DNA from: Belnapia arida
GTDB taxonomy: Bacteria > Pseudomonadota > Alphaproteobacteria > Acetobacterales > Acetobacteraceae
Direction of reading: 5' to 3'
Length of the DNA: 64,000 bases
NCBI RefSeq assembly: GCF_016773205.1
Contig: NZ_JAETWB010000003.1
Location: forward strand, 248,001 to 312,000
Position 1 is the stretch's first letter. Each line of letters starts with the position of its first letter. The notes beneath the pieces are model-generated. The model did no database searches. It saw only the letters and a list, made by a program, of their open reading frames with translations, and was not told where the DNA came from. This document shows, piece after piece, positions 8,911 to 17,751 of the stretch. The position numbers and the translations under genes are program-made.

Positions 8911-10643
8911 GCCGCCGCCGCCTTCCGCCTGGCCAGGCGCGGAGCCTGCGCCGCCGCCGCAACCTGCGGCGGACCGTCCTGCGCCCCGGTCGGCACCAGC
9001 GAGCCGTTGCGCAGCGCGAGCACCCGGTCCGCCGCACCGACCAGCGCCGGCCGGTGCGTGGTGAAGACCACCGCCACCCCCTCCTGCCGCAGGACGCCGA
9101 GCAGGCCTATCACTTGCGCCTCGCCCGCCATGTCCAGCCCGCCCGCCAGCTCGTCCAGCACCAGCACCCGCGGCCGGCCGTAGAGCGCCCGGGCCAGCGC
9201 CAGCCGGTGCTGCTGCCCCATCGAGAGCGGCCAGGCTCCGGCCACCGGGGTCGCATAGCCGAGCGGCAGGGCCGTCACCGCCTCATGCACCCCGGCCCGC
9301 CGCGCTGCATCGAGCACCAGCTCCATGTCCGGCGTACCGAGCCGGGCGATGGCCTCCGCCACCGTGCCTCGCCCGAGCAGCGGCTGCTGCGGCAGGAAGC
9401 CGACATGCCGCGCCAGCTCCTCGCGGTCCCACTGATGCACCGCATGGCCGTCGAGATAGACGCCGCCCGCGCCGGGCGGATAAAGCCCCATCAGCACCCG
9501 CAGCAGCGTGGACTTGCCGCAGCCCGACGGCCCGACGATCGCCACCGCCTCGCCCGGCTCCAGGGCGAGGTCGACATTGCGCAGCGGCACCGGCTGCATC
9601 CCGCGGAAGCCGAAGGTCAGGTGCTCGGCCACCAGACGCGCCCGTGGGCAGGGGAAGGGCGTGCCGCGGTGGACGCTGGGCGTCTCCGCCAGCAGCCGCC
9701 GCAGCCGCTGCCAGGCCACCATGGCCTCGGCCACCTCCCGGCTGCCGCCGACGAAGGCGGCGAAGGGCGTGGCCAGGGCGAAGGTGAGGAAGAAATACTC
9801 CATCCCCGCGCCACGCCCGGCCACCCCGCCCAGCACCAGGAAGGCCATCAGGAAGAGGAAGGCACCGCCGAACAGTCCGAGCACCACCTCCAGCGCCAGC
9901 CGCAGCCGGCTCGCCCGCCGCCGGGCGAGGAAGGCCTCCCCCGCCGCCTCCGCTCCGGTCGCCAGCAGATGTCCCGCCAGCCGCGGCAGCATCCCCATGG
10001 CGAGGATCGCCTCGCCCGCCCGCATCGCATCGGCGGCCAGCCCCTGCGCCTGGGCACTCGCGGTCCGCGTCAGCTCCATCTCCCGCCGCAGCGCCTGGAC
10101 CAGCGCATGGCTCAGCAGCCCCGCCACGCCGTAGAAGAGAATGGTCAGCACCGCGAAGGCCCAGTGCACCGCGAAGGCCAGCAGGATCAGCAGCGGTAGG
10201 GCGAGGATCTGCACCAGCGCCCGCGCCGCCAGCCCGGCGACGCCCCGCCGCAGCACCGCCAGATCCTCGAGCGCCGCGCTGCCGATCGCCTCCGGCCGCC
10301 CGGCCCGCTGCGCCATGGCCAGCGCCGCAGCCACGCCCAGCCGTCCGGCGACGAAGCGCGAGAGCCGCCGCAGCCCCGCCGCCTGCTGCAGGCCGAGCGC
10401 GGCGGCGATCACCAGCAGCAGCGCCCAGAGGCAGAGCACGGTGCCGATGGTGTCGAGGCTCCGCGTCTGCGGCACCGAGATCAGCAGGGTCGCCCCCGCC
10501 TCGACCATGGCGAAGCCCGCTCCCGCGGCGAACAGCCCCAGCATCACCAGGAACGCCACCAGCCGCCGGAGGCCGAGCCTGAGCGGCCCCATCGCCTCCG
10601 ACAGCGTGGTCTGGAGGCCGCTTTCCAGCGTCGCGCGGGCCAA
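8907..10643 (-). CDS. ABC exporter half-subunit (membrane plus ATPase), type I secretion, first of a pair
   Basis: A 578-residue ABC half-transporter. The membrane domain spans about residues 25-320, beginning with GLRRLVAFLVMLGLFAAG. The ATPase has Walker A GPSGCGKST (about 375), Q-loop VGFLPQQPLLGRGTV, signature LSMGQQHRL, Walker B VLVLDEL, D-loop GLDM and H-loop FTTHRP. It differs clearly in sequence from the next gene, so the two are not a recent duplication. The stop overlaps the start of the second ABC gene as ATGA. With the HlyD adaptor downstream and RTX genes upstream, export of RTX protein is the likely job; the C-terminal tail is Ala-rich and probably cytosolic. Confidence 0.9.
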   Translation of the reverse strand: MARATLESGLQTTLSEAMGPLRLGLRRLVAFLVMLGLFAAGAGFAMVEAGATLLISVPQTRSLDTIGTVLCLWALLLVIAAALGLQQAAGLRRLSRFVAGRLGVAAALAMAQRAGRPEAIGSAALEDLAVLRRGVAGLAARALVQILALPLLILLAFAVHWAFAVLTILFYGVAGLLSHALVQALRREMELTRTASAQAQGLAADAMRAGEAILAMGMLPRLAGHLLATGAEAAGEAFLARRRASRLRLALEVVLGLFGGAFLFLMAFLVLGGVAGRGAGMEYFFLTFALATPFAAFVGGSREVAEAMVAWQRLRRLLAETPSVHRGTPFPCPRARLVAEHLTFGFRGMQPVPLRNVDLALEPGEAVAIVGPSGCGKSTLLRVLMGLYPPGAGGVYLDGHAVHQWDREELARHVGFLPQQPLLGRGTVAEAIARLGTPDMELVLDAARRAGVHEAVTALPLGYATPVAGAWPLSMGQQHRLALARALYGRPRVLVLDELAGGLDMAGEAQVIGLLGVLRQEGVAVVFTTHRPALVGAADRVLALRNGSLVPTGAQDGPPQVAAAAQAPRLARRKAAAA

Positions 10644-10647
10644 GCGA

Positions 10648-11364
10648 CTAGATCCCGTAGCGGGCGAGGATGAAGGCCATGACGCCGCAGCCGAGGCCCG
10701 CCAGCAGGCCGATCAGCACCACCTGCCAGACATCGACCCCGCCCTTCGCCCCGGCCTCCGGCGGCGCCACGAGCTGGGCGAGCCTGTCGTCCAGCCGGGT
10801 GATCCAGAGTTCCATGGTATCCAGCCGGCGCTGCATCTCCTGCCCCGCCTGGGCGACGGCATCGAGCGCGCCGCCATCCGGCAGGCCGGCCATGCGGCGC
10901 CGCATGGCCTCCATCTCCCCGCGCATGGACGCCTGCTCGGCCACCAGCGTCTCGGCCACGATCTGGAGCTGCGCCGTGGCCGTGGCCGGCACCAGCGCCT
11001 CCTCCTGCCGGCGCGCATGCACCGGCACCTGCATCGTCGTGCCGTCCCGGCCGTAGGCGATGACCGAGAGGTCGCGCAGCTGGCGGAACCACTGGCGCTG
11101 GAGCGGGAATTCGAAGGCATGGCTGCCATCGCCGATGCCGTGCTTGGCGAGGTCCGGCCGCGGATTGCTCGCGACCCCGGTGGCCACCACCTTGCCCTCC
11201 AGGCGCAACTCGACCTTCACGCGGTATCCCGGATGGGCCGCATCCCAGACCCAACCATAAAGCCTGTCGGCCGTCGCGTTGTCGATCAGCCCGCGAATAT
11301 CGGAGGGCGCGACCGTCTCCTCAGCCAGCGGGGCGTCCTCGGCCAGGGTGGCATCCATCGACAT
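10648..11364 (-). CDS. Single-pass membrane protein with an N-terminal GW module and coiled coil
   Basis: A 238-residue protein I cannot name. Residues about 22-95 form a beta-rich module with GLIDNATADRLYGWVWD, a VELRLEGKVVA strand, RPDLAKHGIGDG and HAFEFPL. Residues 125-200 are Met/Gln/Arg-rich and likely coiled coil. Residues about 213-235 are one membrane helix (VVLIGLLAGLGCGVMAFILA), leaving a tiny tail, so it is C-terminally anchored. Four bases separate it from the first ABC gene. A module of the same pattern occurs in the GT2 protein encoded two genes upstream. It could be an accessory or tethering factor of the secretion-glycosylation locus; this is inference. Confidence 0.7.
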   Translation of the reverse strand: MSMDATLAEDAPLAEETVAPSDIRGLIDNATADRLYGWVWDAAHPGYRVKVELRLEGKVVATGVASNPRPDLAKHGIGDGSHAFEFPLQRQWFRQLRDLSVIAYGRDGTTMQVPVHARRQEEALVPATATAQLQIVAETLVAEQASMRGEMEAMRRRMAGLPDGGALDAVAQAGQEMQRRLDTMELWITRLDDRLAQLVAPPEAGAKGGVDVWQVVLIGLLAGLGCGVMAFILARYGI

Positions 11365-11459
11365 CGGCGAAGATTCCCTTGGAGCAGCCCCCTGACCGGG
11401 GGAAATCGCTCGATCGAAACAGCGGGCCAGGCGAGACCGGCCCTGAACCAGGCCACATT

Positions 11460-12713
11460 CTAAACGGAAGCGACGGCCAGTGCAGCTTCATACAACCTAA
11501 GGTGCCGGTTCGCGGATTCTGCCAGGGTCACCGGCGGGGCGATGCCCTCGACCAGCCGTTGCCAAAGCCCCTCGGTCTCGATCGCCCGCCGCATCACCTC
11601 GGCGAGCCCGGCCGGGTCCTTCACCGGCGCATGCAGCCCATCGACGCCGTCACGCACCATCTCGGCCGTGCCGCCGATGCCGCTGCAAATGACCGGGCGG
11701 CGATGGCGGAAGGCTTCCTGCACCACCAGCGGCGCGTTCTCCCACCAGATGGAGGGGATCACGACCCAGTCCACCTGCTGCATCAGTCCGGCGAGTTCCT
11801 CCGCCACGTAGGCGCCGCGGTAATGCACCGCCGGCGCCGCGGCGAGGGCGGTGTTGAACTCCGCCATGAAGGCTTCGGACTGATAGGCCGCCCCGCCATG
11901 CAGCGTGACCCGGTGCGCCACCCCGGCCTCGCTCAGGCGGTGCGAGGCACGCAGCAGCATCAGGCTGCCCTTGAACCGGTTGATATGGCCGAAGAAGCCG
12001 AAGCGGTCCCGCCGCCCGTCGGGCACGGTGCGGAAGGGCGCCGCTGGCAGTTCCGGCACGCCGTTCGGCATGACGCTGAAGCGCTCGGGCGACCAGCCGC
12101 TCGCCACGTAGCGGCCGCGGGCGAACTCGCTCGGCACCAGGATATGGTCGAAATCGGCGAAGACATCGCGCAGCTCGAGCTGCCGCATGACGATGTCCGT
12201 CGCCCCCCGGTCCGGGAAGCAGCGCAGGCAGCCATCCAGTGTCGGCCCGTTGCAGAGCCGGCCATCCGTGGTGAGCAGCTGCCCCTCCTGCGGGCAGATC
12301 GGGAAGAAGTCGTGCGCGGTGAAGATGAAGCGCGCCCTCGGTGCCAACCGCCGCACCAGGTCGATCGTCTCCGTGCCGAGCTGCAACGCGTGATGGACAT
12401 GGACCACATCCGGCGCCAGCGCCTCGATCAGCGGCGCCAGCGTCGCCAGCCCATAGGTATCCGGCTGCGTCAGGAAGAACCGGTCGAAATTATCCAGCCA
12501 AAGCAGCATCTCATCCGTCGCCTGGCCCACTGCCTGCACCACCGTGCCCGGCAGCGGCTCGCGGTGGCTGCTGGTGACGGCGGCGAGGAACAGCCCCTCC
12601 ACCCCGTGCCGGTCGCGCAGCTCGCGGAACAGGTTGCGGGAGAAGACCTCGGTCCCTCCGGGCTGGAGCGTGGGATGGTTGTGGCAAAGGAAGAGCACGC
12701 GCATGGCCGTCAC
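11460..12713 (-). CDS. Glycosyltransferase family 4 protein
   Basis: A 417-residue GT-B enzyme. The N-terminal half starts MRVLFLCHNHPTLQPGGTEVFSRNL, the acceptor-side loop typical of GT4, and contains DVVHVHH. A Cys-rich insert around residues 140-165 (HDFFPICPQEGQL, CNGPTLDGCLRC) is seen in some GT4 proteins and may bind metal. The C-terminal half has FFGHINRFKGSLMLL and the donor-site segment PSIWWENAPLVVQEAF, with the E-x7-E-like pair, then GIGGTAEMVRDGVDGL. It overlaps the upstream GT2 gene by four bases. It probably transfers a hexose to a surface glycan or to secreted protein; the sugar is unknown. Confidence 0.9.
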   Translation of the reverse strand: MTAMRVLFLCHNHPTLQPGGTEVFSRNLFRELRDRHGVEGLFLAAVTSSHREPLPGTVVQAVGQATDEMLLWLDNFDRFFLTQPDTYGLATLAPLIEALAPDVVHVHHALQLGTETIDLVRRLAPRARFIFTAHDFFPICPQEGQLLTTDGRLCNGPTLDGCLRCFPDRGATDIVMRQLELRDVFADFDHILVPSEFARGRYVASGWSPERFSVMPNGVPELPAAPFRTVPDGRRDRFGFFGHINRFKGSLMLLRASHRLSEAGVAHRVTLHGGAAYQSEAFMAEFNTALAAAPAVHYRGAYVAEELAGLMQQVDWVVIPSIWWENAPLVVQEAFRHRRPVICSGIGGTAEMVRDGVDGLHAPVKDPAGLAEVMRRAIETEGLWQRLVEGIAPPVTLAESANRHLRLYEAALAVASV

Positions 12714-14935
12714 TCCGTCCCGCCGGGCAGGGTGCCCGCCGGCCAGCTTCGCGCCATCAGCGCCGCGATGTCCCCCGCCCAGCGCCGGTGGTGCAGGCCG
12801 CGGTTGTAGGCCGCCGTCAGCGTCTTGGTGTAGCCGCCATGCAGGGCGATGGACTGCCGCTCGAAATGGTAGAGTTCCGAGGCCGGCACATAGCCGATGC
12901 CATGCCCCGCCGCCCGCAGCTTCAGGCAGAGATCGGAATCCTCGTAGTCGCCGACGACGTAGTCCGTGGTGACGCCGCCCACCGCTTCGAAGGCCGACCG
13001 CCGCACGCAGAAGGCAGCGCCGGTGATGCCCGGCACCTCCCGCGCCTCGTTCGCCGCCGGTAGGCGGCGCGGCAGGCCCTTGAAGTAGTGGCTGTTGTAC
13101 CAGTCGCCGTCGCCGCCAAGCTGCTCGAAATAGAGCCCCGCATGCTGCAGCGAGTCGTTGCCGTAGAGCAGCTTCGGCCCCACCGCGGCGAGGCCGGGTG
13201 CCGCCTCCAGCATGCCGAGCAGCGGCCGCAGCCAGCCGCGTCGCGCCGGCACCACGTCGGAGTTCATCATCAGCAGCACCGGCGCCCGCGCCTCCGCCGC
13301 ACCGGCGTTGCAGGCGCTGCCATAGCCGTAGTTGGCCGCTTGCACGACCAGCGTCACGGGCCGCCCGCCAATGCCGTGATAGCCGCGCAGGTTGTGCTCC
13401 AGGTCCTCCCGCTGCTCCGGGCTGTCGAGCACGAAGATAAGCTCCGCCTCGTCGAGGCTCGCATCCCGCGCGAAGGCCGCCAGCTGATGCCGCAGGTAAA
13501 AGACGTTGCGGTAGATCGGGATCACCAGGCTGACCGCCGGCGCTGCCACCGGCCGGCCGACTTGCACCACCTCGGGCGTCTGCCGCGCCGCCATCACCCG
13601 CTGATGCAGGCGTTCCACGGGCGGGGCGATGCAGCGCGCCATGATCTCCGGCGTCACATGCACCGGGGCGATGCCGCCCAGCACCCGATCGCGCGCCAGC
13701 AGCGGCGTGGTGATGGAAGGCTGCGCCACCAGCGCCACCTCGTCACCCGTGCTCAGCCGCACCTGCAGCCGCCATTGCCCCGAGGGCCGCAATGCCGCCC
13801 GCGGCAGGTGGGCGATGAAGCCGGCCTTCAGCTCCGCTCCGCCGTGCGGTGCCTCGGCGTATTTCTTGCCGATGTCCGGGCGCGGGAAGCGGATCATCTG
13901 CTCCGGCGCCAGCCGCTGCTCGCCGAACCGCCCCTGCAGGGTGAGCCGCGCGACGAGTCCCAGCGGATCGCGCAGCCAGCCGCGCAGGAAAAGCCCGCCG
14001 GCATGATCGTCCACCGCCAGCTCGAGTGCGCCGCCGAAGGGCTCGCCCGGCTGGCTGACCTGCGCCGCCGGCTGCGCCGGCTGCACCAGCTGATGGTCCC
14101 GCAGCAGCCGCCGCGCTGCCTCCTCGGTCGCTGCGCGCCGGGCGAGCTCGGTCGTCGCCAGGCGATAGAGGCCGCGCCCCGCCGCGTCCTGCCGGCGCGC
14201 CAGGTCACCGAGTGTCGGCAGCGCGGCCGGCGCCGGCGCGAGATGGATCGGCCCCTCCGCCCCGGCCGGCAGCAGGAAGCCGCCCTCGAAGCTTCGGTCG
14301 TCCAGGATCAGCGCATGGCGCGTATGTCCCACCTGCCGCAACCGGTCCCGGCCGACGACATAGGAGGTGGCCGCCTCCGCCGCGAGGCCGCGGGGGAGGG
14401 ACCAGAGCAGCGTATCCGTACCGCAGAGTACCGCTGGCCGGGCGCCCCGCTCCGGTGCCTGGGCAAGCCCGGCCACGGCATGGCAGGCCGCGGCGAGGGC
14501 CGCATCCTCCGCGCCGCGCAGCAGGCGGCGGCCGCGTGCGGCGAGGAATCCCGCCACACGCAGCAGGGCCGCCGGCGACAGGTTGCCGAAGCAGTCCTCG
14601 ACGCTGCCGGCCTCGGGCAGCAGCCGCAGCCGCCCGCCCGCCTCATCGCCGGCATCGAGCCACTCGCCCACGGCGAGCCCCGGTTGCGGCTTCAGCAGAA
14701 GGAGGGAAAGCGCCGTCCCCGGCACGGTCTGCCAGGACATTGGCGGCTCGATCGGCCCACGGGCCGAGGCGAGGAAGAGGTTGCCCGTATCGATGCCGGG
14801 AAGCCCGTCCCGCAGGACGAGCAGCACGGCGCCGGGCGAGAGTGCGAGAAGCACGGCAGAAGCGCCACCGGCGACATCCGAGGATGTCGCCGGCATTGGT
14901 TCGAAGGTATCCAGAACCCTTGCCCCCGTCATCAT
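12710..14935 (-). CDS. Glycosyltransferase family 2 protein with long N-terminal region
   Basis: A 741-residue protein. The GT2 catalytic domain occupies roughly residues 475-725: VSLVIPIYRNVFYLRHQL, ANYGYGSACNAGA, the metal-binding LMMNSDVVP, then GPKLLYGNDSLQHAGLYF and the acceptor-side GDYEDSDLCLKLRAAG. The preceding 470 residues are unusual. They include a region I cannot identify (about 1-280) and a beta-rich module near 300-390 with LFLRGWLRDPLGLVARL and FPRPDIGKKY that resembles the module in the small membrane protein downstream. It lies 56 bases after the RTX gene on the same strand and overlaps the GT4 gene. It likely builds a glycan linked to this export locus. Confidence 0.87.
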   Translation of the reverse strand: MMTGARVLDTFEPMPATSSDVAGGASAVLLALSPGAVLLVLRDGLPGIDTGNLFLASARGPIEPPMSWQTVPGTALSLLLLKPQPGLAVGEWLDAGDEAGGRLRLLPEAGSVEDCFGNLSPAALLRVAGFLAARGRRLLRGAEDAALAAACHAVAGLAQAPERGARPAVLCGTDTLLWSLPRGLAAEAATSYVVGRDRLRQVGHTRHALILDDRSFEGGFLLPAGAEGPIHLAPAPAALPTLGDLARRQDAAGRGLYRLATTELARRAATEEAARRLLRDHQLVQPAQPAAQVSQPGEPFGGALELAVDDHAGGLFLRGWLRDPLGLVARLTLQGRFGEQRLAPEQMIRFPRPDIGKKYAEAPHGGAELKAGFIAHLPRAALRPSGQWRLQVRLSTGDEVALVAQPSITTPLLARDRVLGGIAPVHVTPEIMARCIAPPVERLHQRVMAARQTPEVVQVGRPVAAPAVSLVIPIYRNVFYLRHQLAAFARDASLDEAELIFVLDSPEQREDLEHNLRGYHGIGGRPVTLVVQAANYGYGSACNAGAAEARAPVLLMMNSDVVPARRGWLRPLLGMLEAAPGLAAVGPKLLYGNDSLQHAGLYFEQLGGDGDWYNSHYFKGLPRRLPAANEAREVPGITGAAFCVRRSAFEAVGGVTTDYVVGDYEDSDLCLKLRAAGHGIGYVPASELYHFERQSIALHGGYTKTLTAAYNRGLHHRRWAGDIAALMARSWPAGTLPGGTE

Positions 14936-14991
14936 GAGACACGGGTATCAGAGAATGCTTTCCGCTGTGTTTATGCCGGCGCGGTCCAGCG

Positions 14992-15858
14992 CTAGCCGAG
15001 ACCCTTGATCCAGTTCTCCGGATGGGCGGCCATATCCTGGGCGGTGGTTCCGCTGATGCCCTTAATGAGGATGGTGTCGCCGCTGCTCAGCGAGATCTTC
15101 ACGCTCGAGCCCTCGACGGTGATCTTGCCGGCGAGGTCGTCGAGGCTGTCGATGCCGTCCATGCCGGCCTTGATCTGCACGAAGTCCTCGCCGTAGCTGA
15201 AGCCGAGGATCGTGTCGTTCCCGCCGAAGCCATCCTCGTAGGCGAAGTAGTCGGGCCCGGCGCCGCCGTTCAGCAGGTCGTTGCCCGCGCCGCCGGCCAG
15301 CGTATCCATGCCGTCGCCGCCGAGCAGCGTGTCGTTGCCGTCGCCGCCCCAGAGGCTGTCGTTACCCACGCCGCCGGAGATGCTGTCATTGCCAGAACCG
15401 GCGGAGAGCGTGTCGTTGCCGCCGCCGCCCTGGATGTTGTTGCGGCCGTCGCCACCGAGGATCTGATCGTCGCCCGAGCCGCCGATGAGCGTGTCGTTGT
15501 CGTCGCCCGCGGTGATCGAGTCGTTGCCGTCGCCAGCGCTGACATAGTTGTTGCCATTGCCAGCGGAGATGCTGTCGTCGCCACCGCCGGCGTTGACTGT
15601 GTCGGCAAAGCGGCTGCCGTAGAAGCCGAGGACGTTGCCCCCGTCATCCACCAGGCTGTTGCCGGCGGAGCCGTCCTTGAAGGCGATGCCGCCGCTGGCG
15701 TCCTTGGCATCGACGAAGGTCTCGCCGGCCGACAGGCCGCGGTCGATGAACAGGCCGCCGGTCTCGATATGATAGAAAGCATCAACTCCGCTCGGCACGT
15801 CGCCGAACTGGGCCAGGTCGAACCGTTGCCCCCCGGCTATCGATGCGAAATCCGCCAT
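14992..15858 (-). CDS. RTX calcium-binding protein, likely type I secretion substrate
   Basis: A 288-residue acidic protein starting [13 protein letters not shown]. The start at 15858 has a GGTGGGG ribosome site about eight bases before it; an earlier in-frame ATG at 15888 has none. Residues about 80-200 are a nearly unbroken series of nonapeptides of the GGxGxDxxx type (for example [27 protein letters not shown]), which wind into a calcium-bound beta-roll. The C-terminal 60 residues, ending ENWIKGLG, fit an uncleaved type I signal. There is no recognisable enzyme domain. It leads the minus-strand run through two glycosyltransferases to the exporter, strong context for co-transcription with its secretion system. 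Confidence 0.9.
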   Translation of the reverse strand: MADFASIAGGQRFDLAQFGDVPSGVDAFYHIETGGLFIDRGLSAGETFVDAKDASGGIAFKDGSAGNSLVDDGGNVLGFYGSRFADTVNAGGGDDSISAGNGNNYVSAGDGNDSITAGDDNDTLIGGSGDDQILGGDGRNNIQGGGGNDTLSAGSGNDSISGGVGNDSLWGGDGNDTLLGGDGMDTLAGGAGNDLLNGGAGPDYFAYEDGFGGNDTILGFSYGEDFVQIKAGMDGIDSLDDLAGKITVEGSSVKISLSSGDTILIKGISGTTAQDMAAHPENWIKGLG

Positions 15859-15916
15859 GACAATCACCCCACCGCCGATGTCAGGCACCGATAAGGCGCC
15901 GTCCTATGAGGTTAGT

Positions 15917-15944
15917 GTTTAACCAGTGGTTGCAGTCTGGTCAA
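15917..15944 (-). promoter_or_regulatory. Candidate sigma-70 promoter for the minus-strand RTX operon
   Basis: Read on the minus strand, TTGACC (15944-15939) matches five of six -35 bases. Sixteen bases later comes TTAAAC (15922-15917) as a weak -10 box. It lies about 60 bases before the RTX start codon. Confidence 0.35.
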
Positions 15945-16186
15945 TCTGGAGGCAACCGAGGCGACAAGTCTTTACACCGGCCGTGGCGTGACGGAGGCGG
16001 CGCCGAAATCTCATGGTGCAGTGCGAAGGATAAGCGCCTTTGCTGTCGCGCCAACGAAATCATCGCCGGCGGATCATGTCGGTAACGTCATCACGAAATC
16101 GCGATAAAACTACTCCGGGCAGTCCCTAACCGTGAATTACAGGGAGATGTCTCTATCGCTGGTACAAATTGAGACGGCTTGCCTTC

Positions 16187-16215
16187 TTCACCAGCGGTTG
16201 TGAACGACGTATAAG
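16187..16215 (+). promoter_or_regulatory. Candidate sigma-70 promoter for the plus-strand RTX gene
   Basis: TTCACC (16187-16192) and TATAAG (16210-16215) are separated by exactly 17 bases and match the -35 and -10 consensus at four and five positions. The site lies 77 bases before the start codon at 16293. Confidence 0.45.
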
Positions 16216-16292
16216 GCGCCGGTATCGGTTGAATGGGGCGTCCCATGGGGGGGTCGGCTCCTATTCGCTTCGCAGCCTTTGGAGGCGCCTCG

Positions 16293-17657
16293 ATGGCTAC
16301 CATTCCTGGGACATTTGGACCCGACAGTCTCACGGGCACCACAAGTGACGACCTCTTCTTCCCGCAGACCGGTGACGACACCATCTTCGCCGGCGCTGGC
16401 AACGACACCATCTGGGCCGCGCTCGGCAACAACACCATCGATCTCGGCACGGGTGCCGACGTGGCGCATCTGAGCGATGGCAACCATTTCGTCAGCGCCG
16501 CCTCCGATGTTGGCCCGGCCGCCCTCGGCGACACCATCATCACCGGCAGCGGCAATGACACCATCGAGGCCGGCGGCGGCGACAACTACATCAACGCCGG
16601 CAACGGCAACAACCAGGTCTACTGGGTCGAGGGCGTTGGCGGTGCCATCCTCGCGGGCAGCGGCACCGACACGCTAGACCTGTCCAGGTCATCCGCCGGT
16701 CATGAGATCTACTCCGCGGCTGGCGGCATCGCCGGCTCCACCGTGTATTTCGCGGGCTTCGAGAAGATCGTAGGCACCAACTTCAACGACACCGTCTGGG
16801 GCTCCCTGGCTACCGTCGACGGCGGCGCCGGCAACGACGAGATCCACGGCAGCGACACCGCCAGCAATCTGCTGGGCGGTGTGGGCAATGACATTGTCAT
16901 CGGCGGCGCCGGCAACGATACCATCGACGGCGGCACGGGCAGCAACTACCTGGCCGGCGGCGCCGGCAGCAACGTCTTCATGGTAGGCCTGGGCGACGAC
17001 ACCGTCGCGGCCGACGGCGCCGAGAACACCCTCGACCTGTCCCTTGCCGCCGGCGGTGCCGATATCTGGGGCCATGGCAGCATCACCGGCTCGGGCTTCA
17101 GCGTCGCTTACAACCCGGCCATCGTGGGCCGCTATGTCGGCAGCTCCAGCGCCGACACCTTCCACAACTTTTACCGCGGCACGCTGGAAGGTGGCGCGGG
17201 CATCGACACGCTCGACAACAGCCAGTCGACCACTGCTCTCACGATCGACCTGAGCCAGCCGGTCAGCCCTGCCCTCGACCTGAACTTGGTCTCGATCGAA
17301 GGCGCGAAGACCGGCACGGGCAACGACACCATCATCGGCAACGACGATGGCAACCAGCTCGATGCCGGCGCCGGCAACGATGACATCTCCGGCGGCGCCG
17401 GCAATGATACGATCGTCGGCGGTTCGGGCGGCGACGTGCTGACCGGTGGCGACGGGGCCAACACCTTCGTCTTCGCCGGCGAGTTCGGCGAAGACCTGAT
17501 CCTCGACTTTAAGGTGGGCGTGGACAAGCTGGAATTCGACGGCATCACCGCCGCCCAGGTCACCTTCACCGCGGATGGCGAAGTGGCCTTCGGCGACAAC
17601 CGCATCACCATCCTGTCCGATGGTGACCTCAGCATCAGCGACTTCATCTTCAGCTGA
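16293..17657 (+). CDS. RTX calcium-binding protein, second secretion substrate
   Basis: A 454-residue protein starting MATIPGTFGPDSLTG. The ATG at 16293 follows a GGAGG at 16281, which decides it over the in-frame ATG at 16233. RTX nonapeptides are scattered in several blocks (GTGADVAHL, GSGNDTIEA, GGAGNDTID, GTGNDTIIG, GGAGNDTIV, GGDGANTFV) separated by longer beta-rich spacers, unlike the compact array in the divergent RTX gene. The end, about residues 400-454, has FVFAGEFGEDLILDF and finishes SDFIFS, a typical acidic-hydrophobic type I signal. No catalytic domain is seen; a structural or adhesive surface role is possible. A strong terminator follows. Confidence 0.9.
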   Translation: MATIPGTFGPDSLTGTTSDDLFFPQTGDDTIFAGAGNDTIWAALGNNTIDLGTGADVAHLSDGNHFVSAASDVGPAALGDTIITGSGNDTIEAGGGDNYINAGNGNNQVYWVEGVGGAILAGSGTDTLDLSRSSAGHEIYSAAGGIAGSTVYFAGFEKIVGTNFNDTVWGSLATVDGGAGNDEIHGSDTASNLLGGVGNDIVIGGAGNDTIDGGTGSNYLAGGAGSNVFMVGLGDDTVAADGAENTLDLSLAAGGADIWGHGSITGSGFSVAYNPAIVGRYVGSSSADTFHNFYRGTLEGGAGIDTLDNSQSTTALTIDLSQPVSPALDLNLVSIEGAKTGTGNDTIIGNDDGNQLDAGAGNDDISGGAGNDTIVGGSGGDVLTGGDGANTFVFAGEFGEDLILDFKVGVDKLEFDGITAAQVTFTADGEVAFGDNRITILSDGDLSISDFIFS

Positions 17658-17700
17658 AGCCGGGCCGGGGGGCGTTCGCTCCTCCACCCACTCCTTTGCG

Positions 17701-17729
17701 AAGGCCGGGCCCCAAAGCCCGGCCTTTTT
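17701..17729 (+). terminator. Rho-independent terminator after the plus-strand RTX gene
   Basis: AAGGCCGGGC (17701-17710), loop CCCAAA, GCCCGGCCTT (17717-17726) and a T run to 17729. The ten-base perfect stem plus five Ts is the clearest intrinsic terminator in the window. Confidence 0.9.
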
Positions 17730-17751
17730 GCTTGGCCTCTCCTTAACAAAT

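Larger units (their letters stand above)
15859..16292. promoter_or_regulatory. 434-base divergent control region between two RTX genes
   Basis: No gene was found here. The stretch is visibly richer in A and T than its surroundings and separates two outward-facing RTX genes, so it should hold promoters for both. Candidate sites for each direction are listed separately. The sequence ATAAGGCGCCG appears in it twice, near 15891 and 16211. Confidence 0.6.

Noticed and set aside
6853-9183. A 776-codon plus-strand frame over the ABC gene region
   Set aside because: Gln/Arg/His-rich antisense translation; the minus strand carries intact ABC motifs.
15270-15785. Regular 9-codon periodicity as a non-coding satellite
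   Set aside because: It is the RTX nonapeptide array of the coding gene on the minus strand.
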